This document shows positions 25,145-34,502 of a stretch of 56,203 bases of DNA, piece after piece. The stretch is from Mucilaginibacter sp. (GTDB lineage: Bacteria; Bacteroidota; Bacteroidia; Sphingobacteriales; Sphingobacteriaceae), in assembly GCF_025362475.1 (NCBI RefSeq), contig NZ_JANYGH010000069.1, positions 1 through 56,203 of the forward strand, in the 5' to 3' direction. The notes below the pieces were generated by a model. It made no database searches. It was not told where the DNA came from and was given only the letters and a program-made list of their open reading frames with translations. Made by a program: the position numbers and the translations under genes. The first letter of the stretch is position 1; each line of letters starts with the position of its first letter.

Positions 25145-25267
25145 TTATGCTGCTGCCGGCTTTGGCGGCGGTGGTGGATGCGGCATGTTCTTTGGCGGAG
25201 CGCAGCTTGTGGCTAATGTGGCAATCATTACTGCAAGTAATAATATGCCGGTGAATCTCTTTTTCAT
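25145..25267 (-). CDS. 40-residue Pro-rich lipoprotein
   Basis: This frame is shorter than usual gene-finding cut-offs. Translation of the minus strand from ATG 25267 gives MKKRFTGILLLAVMIATLAT followed by SC and a short mature part with APPKNMPHPPPPPKPAAA, ending TAA at 25145. It has a charged start, hydrophobic core and lipobox TSC, so it is a lipoprotein of about 18 mature residues. The leader resembles that of the neighbouring His/Asp-rich lipoprotein. A perfect terminator lies directly downstream. The opposite-strand open frame in this place (Gly-rich) is a shadow. Confidence 0.7.
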   Translation of the reverse strand: MKKRFTGILLLAVMIATLATSCAPPKNMPHPPPPPKPAAA

Positions 25268-25349
25268 AGTAGTAGGTTTATTAATACAATACCAACAGGC
25301 GGAAAATTGTTTTTAAAACCATTATCTTAGATTCTCCAATTCCATCTGT

Positions 25350-27104
25350 ATGAAAAAGTTAGCTTACCTTATCATTCCTTTTTGTATCCTTATTAGTTGT
25401 AAACCAAAGCCCGCAGCTGAAAGTGCGTTATCGGGTGATGCCGCATTTCAGAAACTGGCAGATGATTATCTTGATGGTTACCTGGCCTGGCGCCCTGCCA
25501 ATGGTGTTGCATTGGGCTATCATCAGTACGATGGTAAGGTTACTGATATCAGTAAGGCCTCGATAGATAAGGAATTGGCACGTTTAAAGGATTTTGATAC
25601 CAGGCTAAGCGGAGCGGATACCGCATCTTTTAGTCCAAAGGTTTTTTATGATTACCGCATTTTACGTTCGGCTGTAAAAGGAGAGATCTGGACTTTTGAT
25701 GATCTGGCCACTTTTACTAAAAACCCCATGACCTATGCCGGGATAGTTGATGTAAGCATTTATGTGAAACGCAATTTTGCACCGATAGAGGAGCGTGTAA
25801 AATCAATCATCGCTATTGAAAAAATGGCCCCCAAGCTGCTGGCTGATGCCAGGCTTAATTTGAATGATACTTTGGCCAGGCCGTATGTAGAAACCGCTAT
25901 CCAGATAGCGCAGGGTTCGGCAGCATTTTTAGGCGGCGATCTTAAAGTGGCACTGAAGGATGTTAAGAACGATACGCTGATGAAGGCTTTCAATACCGCT
26001 AACGATGCGGCAATTTTGGCCGTTAATGCTTTCGCCGATTACCTGAAGAAGGAAAAGCTGCCAAAGGCAAATAATAAATATGCCATTGGCACGGCCAGCT
26101 ATCAAAAAATGCTGCTTTATAGCGAGGGAATTAAGCTGTCGCCAGATAAAATATTGCAAATTGGCCTAACCGAATTGAAAGATGAACAGAATGCTTTTAA
26201 CGATGCTGCTAAGATCATCAACCCAAATAAGAAACCGGTTGATGTATACCACGACCTGCAAAAAGAACACCCTACCGCCGAGAGTCTGATTCCTGATGCC
26301 AAAAAGAACCTGGAACAAATCAGGCAGTTCCTGATCGATAAAAAGATCGTGACCATGCCATCAGAAGTAAGGGTTAAGGTAGAGGAAACCCCGCAATATG
26401 CACGCGCCACAGGCACGGCATCAATGGATACGCCCGGTCCGTTTGAAACTAAGGCAACTGAGGCTTATTACTACATTACTCCGGTTGATTCCAAATGGAC
26501 AGCACAACAAAAAGAAGATTGGCTGAAACAGTTTGATTATTATACTACCGATAATGTAACTATTCATGAAGCCTATCCCGGTCATTACACCCAGTTTTTA
26601 CACCTGAATGCCTCATCGGCGACAAAAATTGAAAAGATATTTGGTAGCTACGCCTACATTGAAGGCTGGGCGCACTACTGCGAGAAAATGATGGCAGATG
26701 AAGGTTATGGTCATAATGGCGATTCGGTAAAGGCTGCAAAATATCGCCTGGCACAAGCCGGTGATGCACTGTTAAGGCTCTGCCGTTTATGTGTATCTGT
26801 TAAAACCCATACCCAGGGTATGAGTGTTGATGAGGCTACTAAGTTTTTTATGGACAACTGGTACCAGGGCGATAAGCCATCCAGGCAGGAAGCCCTGCGC
26901 GGGACCTTTGATCCCGGTTACCTGTTTTATACCATCGGCAAGCTGGAAATATTAAAGCTGCGCGAGGATTACAAGAAACAGGAAGGCGCGAACTTTTCCC
27001 TCAAAAAATTCCATGATGAAGTGCTTGACCACGGCATGCCTCAGATTGGTATGCTACGTGAAATTATGCTGAAGGATAAAAGTACCTGGGGAGATGTGCT
27101 GTAG
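25350..27104 (+). CDS. DUF885-family lipoprotein (putative metallopeptidase)
   Basis: The 584-aa protein has a lipoprotein signal (MKKLAYLIIPFCILISC, lipobox LISC). The DUF885 domain that follows includes LADDYLDGYLAWRPANGVALGYHQYDG at the start of the mature part, VEETPQYARATGTASMDTPG, the HEAYPGHYTQF motif at H406, and YIEGWAHYCEKMM. HExxxGH-type motifs suggest a gluzincin-like metallopeptidase, but activity of the family is poorly documented. Expected on the outer membrane or in the periplasm. It is divergent from the tiny lipoprotein gene. Confidence 0.9.
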   Translation: MKKLAYLIIPFCILISCKPKPAAESALSGDAAFQKLADDYLDGYLAWRPANGVALGYHQYDGKVTDISKASIDKELARLKDFDTRLSGADTASFSPKVFYDYRILRSAVKGEIWTFDDLATFTKNPMTYAGIVDVSIYVKRNFAPIEERVKSIIAIEKMAPKLLADARLNLNDTLARPYVETAIQIAQGSAAFLGGDLKVALKDVKNDTLMKAFNTANDAAILAVNAFADYLKKEKLPKANNKYAIGTASYQKMLLYSEGIKLSPDKILQIGLTELKDEQNAFNDAAKIINPNKKPVDVYHDLQKEHPTAESLIPDAKKNLEQIRQFLIDKKIVTMPSEVRVKVEETPQYARATGTASMDTPGPFETKATEAYYYITPVDSKWTAQQKEDWLKQFDYYTTDNVTIHEAYPGHYTQFLHLNASSATKIEKIFGSYAYIEGWAHYCEKMMADEGYGHNGDSVKAAKYRLAQAGDALLRLCRLCVSVKTHTQGMSVDEATKFFMDNWYQGDKPSRQEALRGTFDPGYLFYTIGKLEILKLREDYKKQEGANFSLKKFHDEVLDHGMPQIGMLREIMLKDKSTWGDVL

Positions 27105-27124
27105 GGGTATTCGATGGAAAAGAG

Positions 27125-27351
27125 GTCGTGCTGAACATGTAAAATTTTGCAAAACCTGAAAAGAAAATAATTTAAAAAAGAGGCTGTCAGTCTGAGCTTG
27201 TCGAAGACTCGTGGGGGAAGGCCTTTGCGCGCGACCCTTCGACAGGCTCAGGGTGACCGTCCTTTTTGAGGAATTTTAAGGTTAAAACTTGCACAGTGTG
27301 CATCATGCGGGCTACCTGTCCTGTGGGATGCCGAAATAAATTCGGCACGAC
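27125..27351. repeat. Interrupted REP doublet with a second REP inside
   Basis: GTCGTGCTGAACA (27125-27137) looks like the outer part of a left arm of the CTGAACTTG subtype. The matching centre (GCACAGTGTGCATCATGCGGG…) and right arm GTGGGATGCC…GGCACGAC are at 27290-27351. Between them lies a complete doublet of the other subtype (27186-27257). The simplest reading is insertion of one repeat into another, with loss of the rest of the left arm. Confidence 0.6.
27186..27257. repeat. REP-like inverted repeat, GTCAGTCTGAGC subtype
   Basis: Arm 27186-27206 pairs with 27237-27257 (ending GACAGGCTCAGGGTGAC), with two or three mismatches across 21 bases. It is the same subtype as 20245-20316, including the shared AGGCCTTT word in the loop. 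Confidence 0.78.
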
Positions 27352-27417
27352 TGAATTAGATAGGTTGGAAGCTCAAATCATAGTAATCCCTGAATCCTTT
27401 AATCCCGGTTCAGGCAA

Positions 27418-27627
27418 TTAATCCAACCCCATCTCCACCCTGTATTCCTGCTGAATAACAAGCAGGCAATTAGCGCATAGGCATCCATCATATAATTCAC
27501 TCACATACTGCACTTCGTTAATAGTGAGCTGCACGGTACTGCACTGGCACTTGGTGAATGAATTGGCTTTACATTCAAAAGTGGCCTCACAGCGTTCGCA
27601 ACGGATGATCTCGTGTTTTGGGTGCAT
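27418..27627 (-). CDS. Cysteine-rich CWC-family protein
   Basis: The 69-aa protein has Cys pairs spaced as in the CWC zinc-ribbon family: CERCEATFECKANSF, KCQCSTVQL, then YDGCLCANCLLVI near the C-terminus. The family is thought to bind zinc; its role is unknown. It is the last gene on the minus strand before nrdA, 185 bp away, separated by a hairpin. Confidence 0.85.
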   Translation of the reverse strand: MHPKHEIIRCERCEATFECKANSFTKCQCSTVQLTINEVQYVSELYDGCLCANCLLVIQQEYRVEMGLD

Positions 27628-27744
27628 AGTTTTAGTCCGGAAGTCGGGAAAGTCCGGGAAGTCCGAAAGTTTGTTTTTTGTTGTTTGTCAAAGGTCGACA
27701 AGTTTGATAGTAAATAAAAGCTTTGCGAATCATTATAATGTAAA

Positions 27745-27773
27745 AGACCGGTAAGCTGTTGAGCTACCGGTCT
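27745..27773 (-). terminator. Probable terminator after nrdA
   Basis: AGACCGGTAAGCT (27745-27757) pairs with AGCTACCGGTCT (27762-27773), with a single bulged A; on the minus strand TTTTAC follows. The T-run is short, so efficiency is uncertain. GTCGGAAAGTCCG-type repeat words flank it (27636-27673, 27783-27805). Confidence 0.6.
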
Positions 27774-27811
27774 TCTTTTATCTTTCGGACTTGCTGACTT
27801 TCCGACTACGC

Positions 27812-30184
27812 TTACGCAGAGCAGGTAACGCAACCTTCTTCCATTGAGCAGCTTGGGCCTTCTGGAACATTATCTGCAAGTTGATTTACATGTTCCGGAA
27901 TAACAGGCTCCATGTTTGATCCACCCTGGTTCTCTACTGTGAACTTAACAGCTTGCGAAGCAGCTTGTGTACGCAGGTAATACATACCTGTTTTTAAGCC
28001 TTTCTTCCATGCGTAGAAGTGCATTGAAGTTAGTTTTGAAGCGTTTGGCGAGTTGATGAAAAGGTTTAATGATTGCGATTGACAAACATAAGCACCTCTA
28101 TCAGCAGCCATATCAATGATGTTACGCATCTTTATTTCCCAAACTGTTTTGTACAGTTCTTTGATATCTGCAGGTATTTCGGCAATGTCCTGTACAGATC
28201 CGTTTGCTGTGATGATCTTATCTTTCATAGCAGGGGTCCATAAGCCAAGGTTAACCAGATCGCGCAATAAGTATTTGTTTACTACGATGAACTCACCACT
28301 TAATACCCTACGGGTGTAAATGTTTGAAGTATATGGTTCAAAGCACTCGTTGTTACCTAATATTTGTGACGTTGATGCAGTTGGCATTGGCGCTACTAAC
28401 AGTGAGTTGCGTACACCATGGTTCATTACATCCAGGCGCAGATTTTCCCAATCCCAACGGTTAGTGGCAGGTGATACATTCCAAAGATCAAACTGGAATT
28501 TACCTTTTGATAACGGTGAACCTTTAAATGTTTCGTAAGGGCCATCTTTTATAGCCAGATCTTTAGAAGCCGTCATGGCAGCGAAATAAATGGTTTCGAA
28601 GATCTCTTTGTTCAGTTGTTTAGCCTCATCGCTTTCAAACGGCATACGCAGCTGGATGAAAGTATCCGCCAAACCTTGTACACCTAAACCAATAGGGCGG
28701 TGACGTAAGTTTGAATATTCGGCTTCTTTAACCGGGTAGTAGTTATAATCGATGATCTTGTTCAGGTTTAAAGTAGCCTGATAAGTAACATCATACAGTT
28801 TATTATGGTCAAATGTTCCGTTGCTGATGTAACGTGGCAATGCCAATGAAGCAAGGTTACAAACCGCTATCTCGTTAGCATCGGTATACTCCATAATTTC
28901 GGTACAAAGGTTTGAGCTTTTTATAGTACCTAAATTTTGCTGGTTTGATTTGCTGTTGGCAGCATCTTTATACAAAAGGTATGGTGTGCCGGTTTCTACC
29001 TGGGCATCTAATACAGCAAACCAAAGTTCCTGTGCTTTGATGGTTCTGCGGGCACGACCTTCTTTTTCGTACCTGGTGTACAATTCAACAAACTCGGCAC
29101 CAAAACAATCAGCCAAACCTGGTGCTTCATGCGGGCAAAACAAGCTCCACTCTTCGTTGGCCTCAACACGCTCCATGAACAGGTCTGATACCCAAAGGGC
29201 GTAGAACAAATCGCGGGCACGCATTTCTTCTTTACCGTGGTTTTTACGCAGATCTAAAAATTCAAATATATCTGCATGCCATGGTTCAAGGTAGATAGCG
29301 AAAGCGCCTTTACGCTTGCCACCGCCCTGGTCAACATAACGGGCGGTATCGTTAAATACACGCAGCATCGGGATAATTCCATTACTTGTGCCATTTGTAC
29401 CGCTGATGTATGAGCCTGTAGCCCTTACGTTGTGGATGCTTAAGCCAATACCACCGGCACTTTGTGAAATTTTAGCAGTTTGTTTTAAAGTATCGTATAT
29501 GCCATCAATGCTATCATCTTTCATGGTTAACAGGAAGCATGACGACATTTGTGGTTTTGGTGTACCTGCATTAAAAAGGGTAGGAGTAGCGTGAGTGAAC
29601 CAGCGCTCGCTCATTAAATGATATGTTTTGATGGCGCTTTCAACGTCTTCTTTATGGATACCAACAGATACACGCATAAACAAGTGTTGCGGACGCTCCA
29701 CAATTTTGCCATCCACCTTTAACAGGTATGATTTTTCAAGCGTTTTAAAACCGAAATAGTCGAAACCAAAGTCGCGGTCATAAATGATCGTACTATCTAA
29801 CAGTTCGGCATTTTCTTGAATAACTTCCCATACATCATCGGCTATAAGTGAAGCATTTTTGCCTGTTTTGCCATCCACGTAATAGTACAGGAGGCGCATA
29901 GTTTCTGAGAACGACTTGATCGTATTTTTGTGCAGGTTTGATACTGCTATACGCGAAGCCAGTAAAGCATAATCCGGGTGCTTCGTCGTTAATGATGCTG
30001 CAGTTTCGGCCGCAAGGTTGTCAAGTTCTGAAGTTGTTACTCCATCAAATAAACCTTCAATTACCTTTTTTGCCACATCAATTGGGTCAACCAGTTGGAA
30101 CCCATAACACAGTTTTTCGATACGAGCTGTGATCTTGTCGAATTTTACCGATTCTTTTCTACCGTCTCTTTTTACTACAAGCAT
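27812..30184 (-). CDS. nrdA: Ribonucleotide reductase class Ia, alpha subunit
   Basis: The 790-aa catalytic subunit reduces ribonucleoside diphosphates to deoxyribonucleotides. An N-terminal ATP-cone (MLVVKRDGRKESVKFDKI) is followed by the barrel domain with PQMSSCFLL (active-site Cys), NLCTEI, and the MPTASTSQILGNNECFEPYTSN segment. The C-terminus ends in a redox Cys pair (GCVTCSA) re-reduced by thioredoxin or glutaredoxin. The intact ATP cone implies dATP feedback control. It lies 174 bp behind nrdB, the partner subunit gene. Confidence 0.97.
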   Translation of the reverse strand: MLVVKRDGRKESVKFDKITARIEKLCYGFQLVDPIDVAKKVIEGLFDGVTTSELDNLAAETAASLTTKHPDYALLASRIAVSNLHKNTIKSFSETMRLLYYYVDGKTGKNASLIADDVWEVIQENAELLDSTIIYDRDFGFDYFGFKTLEKSYLLKVDGKIVERPQHLFMRVSVGIHKEDVESAIKTYHLMSERWFTHATPTLFNAGTPKPQMSSCFLLTMKDDSIDGIYDTLKQTAKISQSAGGIGLSIHNVRATGSYISGTNGTSNGIIPMLRVFNDTARYVDQGGGKRKGAFAIYLEPWHADIFEFLDLRKNHGKEEMRARDLFYALWVSDLFMERVEANEEWSLFCPHEAPGLADCFGAEFVELYTRYEKEGRARRTIKAQELWFAVLDAQVETGTPYLLYKDAANSKSNQQNLGTIKSSNLCTEIMEYTDANEIAVCNLASLALPRYISNGTFDHNKLYDVTYQATLNLNKIIDYNYYPVKEAEYSNLRHRPIGLGVQGLADTFIQLRMPFESDEAKQLNKEIFETIYFAAMTASKDLAIKDGPYETFKGSPLSKGKFQFDLWNVSPATNRWDWENLRLDVMNHGVRNSLLVAPMPTASTSQILGNNECFEPYTSNIYTRRVLSGEFIVVNKYLLRDLVNLGLWTPAMKDKIITANGSVQDIAEIPADIKELYKTVWEIKMRNIIDMAADRGAYVCQSQSLNLFINSPNASKLTSMHFYAWKKGLKTGMYYLRTQAASQAVKFTVENQGGSNMEPVIPEHVNQLADNVPEGPSCSMEEGCVTCSA

Positions 30185-30186
30185 GT

Positions 30187-30358
30187 TTAATAGTATTTAG
30201 TAGTTAGTATCAAGTAGCAAGACCTGAACCAACTTGTGTGTATATTGTATTTTGTTAACTCTTATTTTTTGTATCAAGTAGTTAGTATCAAGTAGTAAGA
30301 CCTTTTACCAACCGGTGATTTTTACAGATAACTAAGCATTCCGATACTTGATACTGAC
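30187..30358. repeat. TATCAAGTAG dispersed repeats between nrdB and nrdA
   Basis: TTAGTAGTTAGTATCAAGTAGCAAGACCTG (30195-30224) recurs as GTATCAAGTAGTTAGTATCAAGTAGTAAGACC (30270-30301). The inverted form GATACTTGATACTGACTT (30341-30358) ends at the nrdB stop. Similar words are at 19868-19895. Confidence 0.65.
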
Positions 30359-31372
30359 TTAAAAGTCTTCATCTAATGAGAATGCTTTGCTTTCGGCATT
30401 GTTTAATACACCGCTTTTTTGATAATCGCCAACGCGTTTTTCAAAAAAGTTGGTTTTGCCTTGTAGTGATATCATCTCCATAAAATCAAACGGGTTGCTG
30501 GCGCCGTAATGTTTTTCGTATCCCAGTTCGCCCAGCCACCTGTCGGCCACAAACTCAATATATTGACTCATTAATTTGGCATTCATCCCTATCAGGTTAA
30601 CAGGTAATGCGTCAGTAACAAATTCTTTTTCAATTTCAACAGCATCGGTAATAATGCTTAAAACTGCTTCGGCGCTTAATCTTTTGCTTAGCATTTTGTA
30701 AAGCAGGCAGGCAAATTCGCAATGCGAACCTTCATCACGGGAGATCAATTCATTGCTGAAAGTTAATCCCGGCATCAGGCCACGTTTTTTAAGCCAGAAG
30801 ATGGAGCAGAAACTACCTGAGAAGAAGATCCCTTCAACAGCAGCAAAAGCCACCAAACGCTCGGCAAAATTACCGTTGTTTATCCAGCGTAAAGCCCACT
30901 CGGCCTTTTTGCCCACACATGGTACCGTGTCAATGGCATGGAACAGGCGGTCTTTTTCGGCCGGATCTTTAATATAGGTATCAATCAGCAAGGCATAGGT
31001 TTCTGAGTGGATGTTCTCCATCATGATCTGGAAACCGTAAAAGCAACGGGCTTCTGGTAATTGTACCTCGCTCATGAAATTCACAGCCAGGTTCTCATTC
31101 ACTATACCATCGCTTGCCGCAAAGAAAGCCAGGATGTGCGAGATGAAATGCTTCTCGCCTGAATTCAGATTTTCCCAATGCTTCATATCGTCCGAGAGAT
31201 CGATTTCTTCGGCTGTCCAAAAACTGGCTTCAGCCTTTTTATACATTTCCCAAATGGCCGGATACTTAATAGGTAGTATCACAAACCTGTCTTTATTCTC
31301 TCTCAGTAATATTTCGTCTTCCTGTATCATTGGTACCTGTTTTTTATTCGTTTTATCCCTACGTAGCGCCAT
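30359..31372 (-). CDS. nrdB: Ribonucleotide reductase class Ia, beta subunit
   Basis: The 337-aa ferritin-fold subunit carries the di-iron tyrosyl radical cofactor. E119, H122 and the presumed radical Tyr126 are visible in MMENIHSETYALL. A second ligand set lies in SRDEGSHCEFACLL (E..H..). The sequence is of the eukaryote-like type, as in most Bacteroidota. It precedes nrdA and is probably co-transcribed with it. Confidence 0.96.
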   Translation of the reverse strand: MALRRDKTNKKQVPMIQEDEILLRENKDRFVILPIKYPAIWEMYKKAEASFWTAEEIDLSDDMKHWENLNSGEKHFISHILAFFAASDGIVNENLAVNFMSEVQLPEARCFYGFQIMMENIHSETYALLIDTYIKDPAEKDRLFHAIDTVPCVGKKAEWALRWINNGNFAERLVAFAAVEGIFFSGSFCSIFWLKKRGLMPGLTFSNELISRDEGSHCEFACLLYKMLSKRLSAEAVLSIITDAVEIEKEFVTDALPVNLIGMNAKLMSQYIEFVADRWLGELGYEKHYGASNPFDFMEMISLQGKTNFFEKRVGDYQKSGVLNNAESKAFSLDEDF

Positions 31373-31904
31373 CAGACACCAAAGCGAGCCTTATTAAAAA
31401 TAAAGCTTTCAAGTTTTTGTGATTTAGCTTGACCAATCACAATGTTTAGTATGTAAATCTATGACAGCTAAGTGTTTGTATTGTGGATGACGAATGCATC
31501 CGCTGCCTGTTGAATACCTTTTTTATTACCTTGTAGAACAAAGTTAATGTTTGAGTTGGAATGCTTATAATGATAGTTTTTAACAAAGGCCAGAGTTATT
31601 AACACTTTGTGCCATAACTTTTAAAGCCGCCTGGCTAAACAGAAAATTAATGAACTTGATTACAGCTAATTAAAATTGAACCCTAAAAAGCATAGTGTAA
31701 AAACTTGCCGAAAACAATAATTTAACATTGTAAATTACTTTACTTAACACCGACAATCATTGAAAAATGCATAATGGCTTTGCTAAAGCCGGATGGGAAT
31801 CTCGAAATCTGGCTCTGAAAATCGCCTCAAACCCGGTTTGTGGAAAACAAAACATCCCGGTCGACTTTAATCGACCGGGACATTCCTGAATTGTTTAAAG
31901 AAAA
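31373..31904. other. Long intergenic region upstream of nrdB
   Basis: This 532-bp stretch contains the msrB terminator at its right side (31855-31880) and a possible minus-strand -7 box TAACTTTG at 31539-31546, which would give a leader of about 160 bases for nrdB. A small hairpin GGCTTTGCTAAAGCC is near 31774-31788. I found no convincing NrdR-box pair and no coding frame. Confidence 0.4.
31855..31880 (-). terminator. Terminator after msrB
   Basis: TCCCGGTCGA (31855-31864) pairs perfectly with TCGACCGGGA (31871-31880) around CTTTAA. On the minus strand TGTTTTGTTTTCC follows. Confidence 0.82.
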
Positions 31905-32276
31905 TTATTTAATATCATCTGCCGATACAAATTTCATCGACACTGAATTTACACAATGGCGGGTGTTTTTTGGGGTGAAGTATTCACCTTCAAAAACGTG
32001 ACCTAAATGCGCGCCGCAATTAGCGCACTCAATTTCAACACGGCGACCATCCGGATCTGGTACTCTTTTTACTGCACCGGGTATTTCATCATCAAAACTT
32101 GGCCATCCGCAATGCGATTCGAATTTTGACTCGGAAGTGTAAAGCGGGGTGTCACAGCGTTTGCAAACATATAAACCCTGAGCATGATTGTTTAGCAAAG
32201 CGCCTGTAAACGGACGCTCGGTGCCTTTATGTAATATAATATATTCTTCTTCGGGTGTTAACTTGTTGTATTCCAT
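31905..32276 (-). CDS. msrB: Peptide-methionine (R)-S-oxide reductase
   Basis: The 123-aa enzyme reduces methionine R-sulfoxide in proteins. It has the MsrB fold blocks GTERPFTGALLNN and SHCGWPSFD, two zinc CxxC pairs (CKRCDTPLY and CANCGAHLGHVF), and the catalytic Cys in NTRHCVNSVSMKF. No signal peptide, so cytoplasmic. It stands alone with a strong terminator. Confidence 0.96.
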   Translation of the reverse strand: MEYNKLTPEEEYIILHKGTERPFTGALLNNHAQGLYVCKRCDTPLYTSESKFESHCGWPSFDDEIPGAVKRVPDPDGRRVEIECANCGAHLGHVFEGEYFTPKNTRHCVNSVSMKFVSADDIK

Positions 32277-32404
32277 TTTTATTTAGTGAGTTTATGAGTG
32301 GGTGAATTAGTGATGTTAGCTCACCTTTTTGCTACATAAAGATACGACAATTTAAAGGTTTTGATTGTTTTGGAAGGGGATGTTTACATTGGGTTGACTT
32401 GAGA

Positions 32405-32505
32405 TTAGGTGTGCAGATGTGCAAATTTCAGATGTGCAGATATAACATTACGGTTCAGACAAATGCCGCATTGATACTGCCCCTTCAGGGGGCCGGGGGG
32501 CTAAC
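32405..32505. repeat. TGTGCAGAT repeat followed by the CCCCTTCAGGGGGCCGGGGGGC palindrome
   Basis: GTGTGCAGATGTGCAAATTTCAGATGTGCAGAT (32409-32441) belongs to the same family as 9830-9990. It is followed by GCCCCTTCAGGGGGCCGGGGGGCTA (32479-32503), a G/C palindrome that overlaps the stop codon of the hydrolase pseudogene and recurs at 34476-34500 and 40559-40583. Confidence 0.7.
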
Positions 32506-34034
32506 ATCCAAATGATATTCCTGTATCAAAGGCGGATTCTCGGGCGTTAGCGTAAAGCTTACTTTAATATTGGCATTTTCGCCCTTAATAATAAAATATC
32601 CCCTTAACTGGTTCTCTGCAACTACATCACCAATACTTATGGTTTTGCCTGCTTTGGCAAAGGCTTCTGCGGTAGCAATTTTTAGCTTTTCGGGGAAGTA
32701 ATCCATAAAGAAGTTATCGGCAAAGATGCCGCTTTCTTTGGCCTTGCTCCAGTCGGCAATAACTTTGAGAAGGTCGTTTTTGCGCTGATCAAGAATCAGG
32801 GATGCTGGTAGCTGGCGTGGTTTGATGCCTGATAAAGCCAGCAAGGTATCCAAAACCTGGGAGTTGGGATAACCCGCGCGGGCATAAGTAAGGTTGGCAA
32901 AGGAGACTACACCGATGCCATAATCGGGCATGATGTTCCATTGGCTGCCGAAACCCGGTAGGCCACCGGTGTGCCCTATATAAACCCGGTTATCACAATC
33001 CTTAGCCCACCGCAAGCCGTAGGCATAGGCACTCACATTGGGACAGGGACGACCGGTTGTAGTTTTGGCATTTGCCGTTAAATAATTTACATCCCATGGG
33101 TATTGCATTTCGCGGATAGAGCTCCTTTTATCGGGCCGGTTTCAGCGTTATCCCGTGGTGGCCAGGCATCCAGGTGAAGAGCCATGTAGATGGTGAAATC
33201 CTCAATGGTGGTGATGAGGCCCCCCATGGCGCCATAAGCACCATCATGCAGTAAAGGTTGCTCTACCCATTGGTTATCAAGCCATCTGTAACCCAGCGCC
33301 AGTTGCTGCTTAGGCACTTTGGTATATTCCCAGTAAGTATGGGTCATGCCTAATGGTTTCAGGATATTTTCGGTAATGTAAGTTTCATAGGTTTTGCCCG
33401 AAACTTTTTTAATGATGTAGCCTAAAGTAGCAAAACCAAGGTTACTATACTCATAGCCTAAACCAGGGTTGTTGGAAAAGGAGACGCCTTTTTTATAGAG
33501 GGCTATCAGTTCATCGTCGCTTACGGCCAGTTGCCTGTCGCCCCAGGGATTATCTTCGGGGTAACCGGCGGAGTGGGTTAACAAATTCCTTACAGTTACC
33601 GGTGTGGCATCTTTGGTAAGGTAATGTGTGTTTTTCATTTCGGGGATGTACAGGTAAGCGGGGTCATCCAGTTTCAGTTTACCTTCATCGCGCAGTTTTA
33701 AAATGGCCATGGCGGTAAGACTTTTGGTCATGGATGCAATGCGGAAATCGGATTTTGGGGTAGCCGCTATTTTATTAGGAACATCGGTATAACCGAGGCC
33801 ACCTACATGTATCAGTTTACCATCTACAACGATGCCATATGCCAGGCCCGGCCAATGGTTCTTTTCTGCGTAGTCTTTATAAATCTGGTCGATGACAGGA
33901 AAAGTCGCCTCTATCTTTTTTAACCTGTCGGGATCGGTGAAAACGGCGGGTTTGTAGGTTTGAGCGAGAGCTGTTGCGCAACAGCCAGATAGCAGAATTA
34001 AGCTGAGTAGTTTATGCAGATTCTTTGTGATCAT
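32485..34034 (-). pseudogene. Beta-lactamase-family serine hydrolase, split by a frameshift
   Basis: Two frames join into one serine hydrolase of the penicillin-binding protein/esterase (Beta-lactamase, PF00144) type. The upstream part (33087-34034) has a signal peptide, the nucleophile motif SMTK and YSN (YEYSNLGF). The downstream part (32485-33108) has the third motif HTGG. At 33126-33129 (four T on the plus strand) one base seems lost: adding one restores GPIKRSSIREMQYPWDV. It is either a real inactivating change or an assembly or sequencing error in a homopolymer. The last residues SPPAP come from an intergenic palindrome. Confidence 0.85.
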
Positions 34035-34153
34035 AAGTAAGTTGAAGCTTTACTTTCTAAAAATAAAGAATTTATGGCTGGTAAGGAAACAGGTGTTCGC
34101 TTTTTCAGGAGTATCCGTCGTTAGCGAAAAGTTGAATATTTAACCATTTGTAA

Positions 34154-34224
34154 ATCAGTAATTTAAGTGTCCGCTTGGTTTGGGTGTGGAAATTGCTGAC
34201 GTTGATTATCAGTAATTTAAGTGT
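34154..34224. repeat. Direct repeat of ATCAGTAATTTAAGTGT
   Basis: Two identical 17-base copies are at 34154-34170 and 34208-34224. They lie in the 468-bp gap between sucD and the hydrolase pseudogene, which also holds the palindromes at 34347-34405. No gene is present in the gap. Confidence 0.6.
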
Positions 34225-34346
34225 TCGGGGTGTTCGGGCTGTGAGGTGATTTTTGAAAAATCCGAACACCTGTTTGGGTGAGGTGCTCAGTATGTAACTA
34301 TTTTCAAATTTGCAGTGAGGGCTGCGCCGCTTGAAGCCAAGTACAC

Positions 34347-34405
34347 GTAAGCTGGAAGCTTACACCATGTCTCCCACGAGTTACGCTGCGCTAACCTCGC
34401 GGGAG
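34347..34405. repeat. Two adjacent palindromes
   Basis: GTAAGCT-GGA-AGCTTAC (34347-34363) is followed by a long imperfect palindrome, CTCCCACGAG…CTCGCGGGAG (34371-34405), with an inner TTACGC/GCTAAC pairing. They look like a dispersed intergenic element rather than a terminator. Confidence 0.6.
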
Positions 34406-34427
34406 TGATATGTCGATTTGATTCTAA

Positions 34428-34459
34428 ATAAAAAATCCCGGCCAAAACTGACCAGGATT
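34428..34459 (-). terminator. Probable terminator after sucD
   Basis: On the minus strand AATCCTGGT pairs with GCCGGGATT, with G-T pairs, followed by TTTTTTATTT. It lies about 45 bases behind the stop codon and next to the CCCCCTTTAGGGGG palindrome at 34481-34494. Confidence 0.65.
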
Positions 34460-34502
34460 CAAATATGTTTTTCCAGTTCCCCCTTTAGGGGGTTAGGGGG
34501 CT

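Noticed and set aside
25125..25316. 63-codon Gly-rich plus-strand frame
   Set aside because: It is antisense to the 40-codon lipoprotein, which has a lipobox, a matching leader and a terminator; the Gly run is the reverse of its Pro run.
27497..27833. 110-codon minus-strand frame between the CWC gene and nrdA
   Set aside because: It crosses the nrdA stop, the hairpin at 27745-27773 and the CWC gene in another frame; no domain.
31373..31904. NrdR boxes upstream of nrdB
   Set aside because: Only weak partial matches were seen and no pair at the expected spacing.
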